Part shown: positions 56,086 through 64,000 of the stretch, one piece after another
How positions within the stretch are numbered: the first letter of the stretch is position 1
Layout: each line of letters begins with the position of its first letter
Source of the DNA: Symsagittifera roscoffensis
Taxonomy: Eukaryota; Xenacoelomorpha; Acoela; Convolutidae
Length of the DNA: 64,000 nucleotides
Direction: 5' to 3'
Assembly: GCF_963678635.1 (NCBI RefSeq)
Contig: NC_087067.1
Span: forward strand, 60,372,594 to 60,436,593
Made by a program: the position numbers and the translations under genes
Notes under the pieces: model-generated
Database searches by the model: none
What the model was told of the DNA's origin: nothing
What the model saw: the letters and a program-made list of their open reading frames with translations, nothing else

Positions 56086-59000
56086 AACAACACTGAACAC
56101 AGCAAGATGAATTAACTAGCCACGCACTGTCCTCAAAGATGAAAAAACTTGTACCACAAAAAAATCGCAAAAAAGACGAACACAAAAAAGACATATTTCA
56201 GAAACATTCACACCAAAATCAAAAAGTTGTACTCTCAGGAATTGTCAGCATGGCCACAACGCATAAACAACCCGAAAAAGCGTCGCTGGGTATTTCAAAG
56301 ATGTCAAAACTGAAGAAACATTCAGTAGACAAGACCAAAATCAAGTGGAAACTACCAATTTGTGACAACTTTATTGAGGCAAAAACACTCTAGCGCGAAT
56401 TCGCTAGTGCAACAATCGCAACACTAGTAGCATTGAATAAATGAACAAAAATGAGCACATCAAAAAAAAACTATGTCAGCCAGTCACTGTGATCAAAAAT
56501 GGAAAAACTTGTAACGAGAAAAACCGCATCACTGATAGACACATAAAAAGACATGATTCCAGAAAAAAAAGTGAAATCAATAATTAAGCACTCTCAGGTA
56601 CCTTTAATAAGTTATAAAGGCATTACCAAACTTAAAAAAGGCAGCACTGTCTTTCAAATTTGTGAAAACTCAAATAATGTCTGGTAGTCAAGACCAAAAA
56701 GAAAGAAAAACCGCCAGTACTGTGACGACAATTTTTTTTCGACCAAAAATCACCACAGCGCAACTTCGCTTCTGAAATATTGCCCACCCAGTTGACTTGA
56801 CGAAATAAACAACAATGAACAAATCAAGATGACTTAACAAGCTACACATAGTCCTCAAAAATGAAAAAACTTGTACAACAAAAAATCGCATAAAAGATGA
56901 ACACAAAAAAAGACATATTTCAGTAAAAAAATTACAAAGATCAAAAACTTAGTACTCCCAGGAACCGTCAGCATGTCCACAACGCATTAAGAAGCCGAAA
57001 AAGCGTCGCTGGGTATTTCAAAGATGTCAAAACTGAAGAGACATTCAGTAGCCACGACCAAAAGCAAGTGGAAACTACCAATTTGTGACAACTTTATTGA
57101 GACAAGAACACTCCAGCGCGAACTCGCTAGTGCAGCAATCGCAACACTAGTAGCATTGAATAAATGAACAAAAACGAGCACATCAAAAAAAAACTATGTC
57201 AGCCAGTCACTGTGATCAAAAATGGAAAAACTTGTAACCAGAAAAACCGCATCACTGATAGACACATAAAAATACATGATTCCAGAAAAAAAAATGAAAT
57301 CAATAAGTAAGCACTCTCAGGTACCTTTAATAAGTTATAAAGGCATTACCAAACCAAAAAAAGGCAGCACTGTCTTTCAAATTTGTGAAAACTCAAATAA
57401 TGTCTGGTAGTCAAGACCAAAAAGAAAGAAAAACCGCCAGTACTGTGACGACAATTTTTTTTCGACCAAAAATCACCACAGCGCAACTTCGCTTCTGAAA
57501 TATTGCCCACCCAGTTGACTTGACGAAATAAACAACAATGAACAAATCAAGATGACTTAACAAGCTACACATAGTCCTCAAAAATGAAAAAACTTGTACA
57601 ACAAAAAATCGCATAAAAGATGAACACAAAAAAGACATAATTTAGAAACATAAATACCAAAATCAAAAACTTAGTACTCCCAGGAACCGTCAGCATGTCT
57701 ACAACGCATTAACAAGCCGAAAAGGCGTCGCTGGGTATTTCAAAGATGTCAAAACTGAAGAGACATTCAGTAGCCAAGACCAAAAGCAAGTGGAAACTAC
57801 CAATTTGTGACAACTTTATTGAGACAAGAACACTCCAGCGCGAATTCGCTTGTGCAACAATCGCAACACTAAAAGAATTGAATAAGTGAACAAAAATGAA
57901 CACATCAAAAAAACTATGTCAGCCAGTCACTGTGATCAAAAATGGAAAAACTTGTAACGAGAAAAACCGCATCACTGATAGACACATAAAAAGACATGAT
58001 TCCAGACCAAAAGGTGAAATCAATAACTAAGCCTTCCCAGGTACCCTTAATAAAATATAAAGGCATTACCAAAACCAAAAAGGCAGCACTGGCTTTCAAA
58101 TTTGTGAAAATTCAAATAATGTCTGGTAGTCAAGACCAAAAAGAAAGAAAAACTGCCAGTAATGTGACATTTTTTTCAAACAAAAAATCACCACAGCGCA
58201 ACTTCGCTTCTGCAAATATCGCCTACCCAGTAGATTTGACGAATGAAACAACAATGACAAATCAAGATGACTAAACAAGCTACACATTGTCCTCAAAAAT
58301 GAAACAATTTGTACCACAAAAATCGCATAAAAGATGAACACAAAAAAGACATATTTCAGAAACATAAATACGAAAATCAAAAAATTAGTACTCTCAGGAA
58401 CCGTCAGCATGTCCACAACGCATAAACAACCCGAAAAAGCGTCGCTGGGTATTTCAAAGATGTCAAAACTGAAGAAACATTCAGTAGACAAGACCAAAAG
58501 CAAGTGGAAACTACCAATTTGTGACAACTTTATTGAGACAAAAACACTCCAGCGCAAATTCGCTAGTGCAACAATCGCTACACTAGTAGAAGTGAATAAT
58601 TGAACAAAAATGCACGCATCAAAAAAAAACTATATCAGCCAGACACTGTGATCAAAAATGGAAAAACCTGTAACGAGAAAAACCGCATCACTGATAGACA
58701 CATAAAAAGACATGATTCCAGAAAAAAACCTGAAATCAATAATTAGGCACTCCCAGGTAACCATAACAAGTAAACAAGGCGTTATCAACCCCAAACAGCC
58801 AAACAGGCAGCAGTTTCTTTCAAATTTGTGAAAACTCAAATAATGTCTGGTAGCCAAGACCAAAAAGAAAGAAAAACTGCCAGTAATGTGACGACAATTT
58901 TTTTCGAACAAAAAATCACCACAGCGCAACTTCGCTTCTGCAAATATCGCCTACCTAGTAGATTTGACGAATGAAACAACAATGAACAAATCAAGATGAC

Positions 59001-59640
59001 TTAACAAGCTACACATAGTCCTCAAAAATGAAAAAACTTGTACCACAAAAATCGCATAAAAGATGAACACAAAAAAGACATATTTCAGAAACATAAATAG
59101 AAAGATCAAAAACTTAAAACTCCCAGGAACCATCAGCATGTACACAACGCATAAGCAACCCAAAAAAGCGTCGCTGGGTATTTCAAAGATGTCAAAACTG
59201 AAGAAACATTCAGTAGCCAAGACCAACTTTATTGAGACAAAAACACTCCAGCGCGAATTCGCTAGTGGAACAATCGCAACACTAGTAGCATTGAATACAT
59301 GAACAAAAATGAGCACATCAAAAAAACTATGTCAGCCAGTCACTGTGATCAAAAATGGAAAAAACTTGTAACGAGAAAAACCGCATCACTGATAGACATA
59401 TAAAAAGACATAAGTCCAGAAAAAAAGGTGAAATCAAAAACTAAGCCTTCCCAGGTACCCTCAAAAAATTATAAAGGCATTACCAAACCCAAAAAGGCAG
59501 CACTGTCTTTCAAATTTGTGAAAACTCAAATAATGTCTGGTAGTCAAGACCAAAAAGAAAGAAAAACCGCCTGTACTCAGACGACAATTTTTTTCGAACA
59601 AAAAATCACCACAGCGCAAATTCGCTTCAGCAGCTATCGC

Positions 59641-60217
59641 CCACCTTTTTGTCTAACAACGAAGAAGTTTCCGGCACATTGCTTTCCGGGTGAGCTGTTG
59701 TATGTCTCACTCGCGAAATACTCGATAGAGGGGAAAGTTCGGGCGTAGTATCTTCCTGGTATCTTGTAGGGCCCGGTGATGCAAGGCTGGTCACATAAGG
59801 TTCCTCACAAGGGTTATAAGGTACTGCTGATGCCTGGGGTTGTAATGTTGTTGTTATATAAGGTACTGTTGATGATTGGGGTTGTAATGTTGTTGTTGTT
59901 AATGATGATGTTGTAGTCTCGCAAGGCTCGGTAGTTTTGCCAGATTTTGTCAGTTCGTCGGTGCTAGTTTCCAGCGTTGATGATTTTAAGGCAGCAATGT
60001 TCTTTCTGCATTTTGGGGTTCTCCATGGCATGAAGTCCCCTTGGTAATTATAGGTGATTTATTCACCTTTCCGGATTGGTCTCTCACACACTATTTTTAT
60101 GTGTCGCTCGCCTTTTTTGTCAGTGTGGAGCTTTATTTTCGAATTGGGTTTGCCGTCCCCGCAGTCGTTAATGAAACGGGCTAAGCCGCTTCTCTCGTCA
60201 CTTCCATCGATGAAGAT
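59641..60217 (-). pseudogene. SET-domain gene 3' part, first duplicate
   Basis: Left copy of a 771-bp tandem duplication (59447-60217 and 60218-60988). On the minus strand it contains the last part of a SET domain (LARFINDCGDG, RHIKIVCERPIRKGE, then TAA at 60061-60059, then ITYNYQGDFMPWRTPKC) and a Thr/Pro/Ser-rich tail (TTTSSLTTTTLQPQSSTVPY and a near repeat of it). The upstream half of the SET domain is missing because the duplication begins at gaagatc (60217). The frame runs a few codons into satellite at 59640, ending KVGDSC. Confidence 0.7.
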
Positions 60218-60411
60218 CTTCCCAGGTACCCTCAAAAAATTATAAAGGCATTACCAAACCCAAAAAGGCAGCACTGTCTTTCAAATTTGTGAAAACTCAA
60301 ATAATGTCTGGTAGTCAAGACCAAAAAGAAAGAAAAACCGCCTGTACTCAGACGACAATTTTTTTCGAACAAAAAATCACCACAGCGCAAATTCGCTTCA
60401 GCAGCTATCGC
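60218..60411. repeat. Satellite B fragment carried inside the 771-bp duplication
   Basis: Repeats 59447-59640 (ttcccaggtaccctcaaaa onward), the end of the satellite array, between the two SET-gene duplicates. Confidence 0.9.
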
Positions 60412-61309
60412 CCACCTTTTTGTCTAACAACGAAGAAGTTTCCGGCACATTGCTTTCCGGGTGAGCTGTTGTATGTCTCACTCGCGAAATACTCGATAGA
60501 GGGGAAAGTTCGGGCGTAGTATCTTCCTGGTATCTTGTAGGGCCCGGTGATGCAAGGCTGGTCACATAAGGTTCCTCACAAGGGTTATAAGGTACTGCTG
60601 ATGCCTGGGGTTGTAATGTTGTTGTTATATAAGGTACTGTTGATGATTGGGGTTGTAATGTTGTTGTTGTTAATGATGATGTTGTAGTCTCGCAAGGCTC
60701 GGTAGTTTTGCCAGATTTTGTCAGTTCGTCGGTGCTAGTTTCCAGCGTTGATGATTTTAAGGCAGCAATGTTCTTTCTGCATTTTGGGGTTCTCCATGGC
60801 ATGAAGTCCCCTTGGTAATTATAGGTGATTTATTCACCTTTCCGGATTGGTCTCTCACACACTATTTTTATGTGTCGCTCGCCTTTTTTGTCAGTGTGGA
60901 GCTTTATTTTCGAATTGGGTTTGCCGTCCCCGCAGTCGTTAATGAAACGGGCTAAGCCGCTTCTCTCGTCACTTCCATCGATGAAGATCTTTTCTGTGGG
61001 TATGGCAAAAACATACTCATTTCTGTTCTCCTTCATTGTTTCAAAATACTCCTCTTTGGTTAGTCTTTTTCCCCGATAGAAAAGAAGGAAATCAATCTTT
61101 AAAAAATCATGCAAAAAGGCCTTAGACTCATTACTTAACTTGCTTGCGAATATCATAAAAAGCAGACCAATTTTTTTTTTTGATATGTCTTTTTGGAATC
61201 CGATGCACGACAGAGACCTCACTTGACCACCAGTGTGCTTTTTGTTGGAGAAATCAAAAATGTTACGCCATAGTACGCCATACCACCTTACGCCATTGTT
61301 CCTTCCCAA
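60412..61309 (-). pseudogene. KMT5A/SET8-like SET-domain protein, second duplicate
   Basis: Longer copy. The open part 60830-61309 includes FLLFYRGKRLTKEEYF, EYVFAIPTEKIFIDGSDE, LARFINDCGDG and IRKGE; after TAA (60832-60830) the same frame resumes ITYNYQGDFMPWR. Order and motifs fit the SET histone-lysine methyltransferase fold: RFINxS-type cofactor site, a GEExxYxY phrase with the catalytic Tyr, and KMT5A-like spacing. The stop stands where the family has Glu. The N-terminal part before FLLFY is not recognisable and may be frameshifted. The Thr/Pro-rich tail has two TTTLQPQ repeats. Tentatively an inactivated relative of KMT5A. Confidence 0.7.
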
Positions 61310-61389
61310 TCATTCGAGATTGGTCGCACCAATAACTAACATTCTGTTTGAATATGTTCGACTGATGCTGATGCTTATCTAATACTCAC

Positions 61390-61538
61390 TGAGTGAAGTG
61401 TTGTTTGAAGTCTTCGAATTCGATCTCCTGTTGGGCTAGTCTTCTAACAAAGGAGGCCACTGCCTCTTCGGACATAGCAGACTGCTTCAAAACAGCGTAG
61501 TCCGAACTACCACCTCCCCCACCCATGCTCATACTCAT
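61390..61538 (-). CDS. Candidate first coding exon, Gly-rich start
   Basis: ATG 61538-61536 opens MSMSMGGGGGSSDYAVLK, followed by SEEAVASFVRRLAQQEIEFE, and the exon ends at a strong donor, tca|gtgagt (61390/61389). Without splicing the frame stops two bases later. The FVRRLAQQEIEFEDFKQHF part suggests a helical segment; the family is unknown. A stop lies upstream in frame, so this ATG is the likely start. The next exon was not identified; the SET sequence downstream on the same strand has no clear acceptor. Confidence 0.4.
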
Positions 61539-62740
61539 GCTCAGTCGGTCACGAGAACCAATCAACAACTATTTCTATCTGAAATATTTTCTAGTTTTTG
61601 GTCTGATTAAAGAATGCAGGTAAGCTCCCCGTTTGAATACTTTTAGAGCTGGGTAGTATAAAAGTTGGTAGGCAACATGAAAATCTCAATGTGATAACTC
61701 GCTCAGCAATTGACTCAATAGTTCTAACGTAACTTTTTATTGACTGCAAGGACCCCATTAAAGTAACATGTTGTGCCCAAATTTCGATGCCTCAAACAGA
61801 CTGTGATGGTGCGATTTCCTTCCTAATTCAATAAAAGTCCAAACAAAAAACAAGAAAAATTAATGCCACCGTAAAAAGATGGTGGCATACAGCAGCGTTC
61901 TTCATAATTTAAACGATTCAAATACTCTTTTTTTCCATCCAGTAAACATCCAGTCACACCAAGTATCAGAGTCTACCATCCGACAACAATTAAACTGAGT
62001 TGAGTGCATTTCACGCACAGTATCCAAAAGAAGATAAACCAGCAAAAAAGTGGGACGAAAATTTTCTTATGAAAGAGAAGTCCCGAGGACTGCTGGAAGG
62101 TCAAAATCATGAACAATAGCATGATATGAGTACAGGCTACCAAAAAAACATGTTTGAAGGGCTGCTAGAAGAAAATTTCAAGTATCTGGATGCGTTACGT
62201 ACTCGAGAAACCATGTTCGCATTGATGTTATTAACCTTCAGATTCAAACGTCGCGATTAGTATATCTTTTTCTATCGATTACCAATTAAAATGAAAATTT
62301 CAGTAAAACACACCTACTAGGTGGGATTTGCTTAATTTCTTGAGTGTTTGATTGAAATCAAAAATGAGCATTTCATCATTTCAATTTTATATCTCACTAT
62401 CTGTAGAACAAAACCATTTGTTTAAACATCAAAAACAAAACATCATTACCAAGCATTTCATCATTTCAATTTTATATCTCACTATCTGTAGAACTAAACC
62501 ATTTGCTTAAACATCAAAAACAAAATACTCGCTCAGAGAAGAAACTCTCCACAGAACCAATCTCTCTCTATTTCTACCTATCTATCAAAATATCCATCTT
62601 TCTGTCTATCTATCTAACAAAACTGTCCACGGTATCCATTTTTTCAGGACCGGCAATATCGTCATTGTGGCATTAGAACTCATCTTTTTCCGTACCAACC
62701 ACCGCAGGAAAGTAAGCAAACATTTCACTTCCGTTAGACA
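61539..62740. other. Spacer with 85-bp duplication and simple repeats
   Basis: A short hairpin atgccacc...ggtggcat lies at 61863-61888. An 85-bp direct duplication begins agcatttcatcatttcaa at 62367 and 62452. A ctat-rich simple repeat lies at about 62565-62620. No gene seen. Confidence 0.6.
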
Positions 62741-63090
62741 TCATTTCACTACTGTTTTCACTATTTTTTGATACTCTGTATCATCCAGTTCCTCCTGGGA
62801 TTTTTGGCGTCCGTTAATCATGGTATCTACTTTGTGATCTCCGATAATATCGCCATCTGACTTTTGACTTCCGGTAATAACTCCGTCTGCTTTTTGGGTA
62901 GCTATGGTTCCAGTCGAAGATGCTCCTGAGAGCAGATTTGAGCCTGCAAATCCAGCTTCCCTGTAGTTGTGATCAGTGTCTGGAACACTAGGTGCATTCG
63001 GATCCTTTGGCTTATCATACATCAAATGCACCAGTGGTTTCACTTTACAACACTCAAGAGTCCGTTCGTCCTCGTCTAGGATTTCAATTG
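62741..63090 (-). CDS. Candidate exon with 10-residue repeats
   Basis: Preceded on the minus strand by a good acceptor (ttagtttttcag, ending at 63091). The frame runs AIEILDEDERTLECCKVKPL, VHLMYDKPKDPNAP, then three imperfect 10-residue repeats (QKADGVITGS, QKSDGDIIGD, HKVDTMINGR) and stops at TGA just before 62741. The region is acidic and Gly/Asp-rich. The upstream exon must lie beyond 63091. No family recognised; could be a terminal exon. Confidence 0.4.
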
Positions 63091-63859
63091 CCTGAAAAAC
63101 TAATTTACTCTTCCCTTATTCTATGATTCTTTTCGCAATAATTGTATTTATTTGTTTGAATTACACTATCAAAACTGAAAAAAAACATTGGATCTATTAG
63201 AATTTTAAAAATCCCACACAAAAAGCTAACATTTTACAAGAGCTGGTCCTTCTCAAAGATGAATGTTTTCACATAATCTAAGGTTACAAACAAAATATGT
63301 TGATGACATAATCAACTTCTAACTACAAACTTACTTTTGATTCTGATTAAGCGAGGATGAAAAAGTTTTCAGCCAAAACCAATTAAGCTGACAATAAAAC
63401 AATACGATCGATTAGTTTTTTTTATATACTGAAGTGCAAAAGTAAGTTGGCATGGCGAAAACAGTCCTAGAAGTTGGGAATTTTTCCAGGCTCGCGAGAA
63501 ACACTTCCAGTTGAAAGATAAATTTCGAGAGATCAGCTCTAAGAAAAACTAGCACAGATCCCGACGCCTAAGCAGGGTGAACGCCAGACTGGACCCTGTT
63601 GAAGCCTAAAAAAGACATCTCAGCTTTCTACTTGAACTAAATCTACGATTGAACTGATTTACTTATTTAAAACCGCATTTAACAAAAATCAATTGACTAC
63701 TATCTATAACTCATGAAATAATTTACATTCTTTGCGAATCACTAGTTTTATTCAGTCGGATTGGTGATTTTTCGTTTCCCAACTTTTGCTGCACAACATT
63801 TTTGGTGCAACGCGACTCACGAACGAACCAAAGATTAGAAACAAAGAGGAAAGTTAAAA
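63091..63859. other. No gene seen; 5' flank of the right-edge gene
   Basis: AT-rich to about 63440, then a more GC-balanced stretch (gatcccgacgcctaagcagg near 63558) leading to ATG 63860. Could be promoter and 5' untranslated region or retroelement leader. Confidence 0.4.
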
Positions 63860-64000
63860 ATGTCATCACCTGCTAGTGACATGAGCAACGTGACGCTCAC
63901 TCTTCCTGCTTTGAAGCGATCAAGAAGTGCTAACATCGGTGTCATTACCCGATCGGAAAATGCCGTCTCAGCAATCTTCAACAAAGAGGCATCTGCTCTA
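63860..64000 (+). CDS. Start of a gene cut by the window edge
   Basis: ATG 63860 has an A-rich context (gttaaaaatg) and stays open for 47 codons to the end: MSSPASDMSNVTLTLPALK, then RSRSANIGVITRSENAVSA. GC is higher than in the flanks. The Arg/Ser start resembles gag N-termini of LTR elements as well as ordinary host proteins; too short to decide. Confidence 0.4.
   Translation, partial: MSSPASDMSNVTLTLPALKRSRSANIGVITRSENAVSAIFNKEASAL

Larger units (their letters stand above)
54130..59640. repeat. Higher-order satellite: alternating A and B monomers of about 360 bp
   Basis: Monomers begin with atggaaaaacttgtaacgag (B; near 54526, 55778, 56500, 57222, 57941, 58658, 59355) or atgaaaaaacttgtacca (A; near 54885, 55420, 56139, 56862, 57582, 58299, 59027). 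They alternate every 358-369 bp, giving a dimer of about 720 bp. A and B are diverged versions of one ancestor: both share the head, a gacat-ttcag or gacat-ttccag block, and a distant match near agtcaagaccaaaa or agacaagaccaaaa. The B copy near 55200 lacks its first half; the A copy at 59027 lacks about 30 bp. Many monomers keep an 80-90-codon Lys/Ser/Thr-rich frame. Confidence 0.92.

Noticed and set aside
54138-59316. Hydrophobic minus-strand frames resembling membrane proteins (VFVSIKLSQIGSFHLLLVL)
   Set aside because: They are the antisense of Lys-rich satellite monomers; the hydrophobicity follows from the complement of AAA-rich codons.
1-64000. Alternative nuclear genetic code with TAA as Glu
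   Set aside because: Stops at Glu positions occur only in decaying elements that also carry frameshifts and other stops; a mutational explanation is simpler.

Overview
The window looks like repeat-rich nuclear DNA of an invertebrate metazoan. The evidence is the AT-rich background, a BEL/Pao retrotransposon (a metazoan group), a protein-primed PolB element of Polinton/Maverick (adintovirus-like) type, a B-box (TRIM-like) gene, splice-site-like exon ends, several short palindromic DNA transposons and a higher-order satellite. No rRNA, tRNA or CRISPR array was found, and the sequence does not let me name the species. Almost everything recognisable is transposon or repeat. The best host-gene candidates are the B-box gene (33274-34966), two exon-like stretches on the minus strand (61390-61538, 62741-63090) and a gene start cut off by the right edge (63860-64000).

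Region 1 (1-22897): a head-to-tail array of about 5.03-kb units from a Polinton-like element. Units 1 and 2 are whole, unit 3 ends in a rearranged PolB piece, and unit 4 runs into a nearly full-length but heavily frameshifted protein-primed DNA polymerase B pseudogene. Each unit carries several small genes, mostly on the minus strand, a hairpin-forming 31-bp minisatellite and a CCAAT-box-rich divergent promoter. Three small genes have segments resembling PC4-type single-strand DNA-binding proteins (tentative). An exonuclease-like gene remnant is fused back to back with the PolB 5' end in units 1 and 2. Units 1-3 share lesions that unit 4 lacks, so an already damaged copy was amplified. No integrase, packaging ATPase, protease or capsid gene of a Polinton was recognised.

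Region 2 (22898-35577): mostly non-coding with small DNA transposons: two hAT-like MITEs with 8-bp target duplications, an 828-bp palindrome, a 201-bp palindromic element, a 1.5-kb element with long inverted repeats, and a small G-rich foldback. A Ty1/copia remnant (gag, protease, integrase; no RT) lies on the minus strand at 29706-31721. The B-box gene follows at 33274-34966.

Region 3 (35578-46556): a 200-base gap of N, then a tandem BEL/Pao array of visibly higher GC. Two internally deleted 2.7-kb copies (gag start, an unexplained 400-bp segment, integrase) precede a nearly complete copy (gag, protease, RT, RNase H, truncated integrase). All copies carry stops or frameshifts.

Region 4 (46557-64000): a long AT-rich stretch with no convincing gene, then a satellite of alternating A and B monomers of about 360 bp (54130-59640). 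The satellite adjoins a SET-domain (KMT5A/SET8-like) pseudogene with a Thr/Pro-rich tail, and a 771-bp tandem duplication copies the satellite/SET junction. The exon-like sequences and the partial gene start at the right edge follow.
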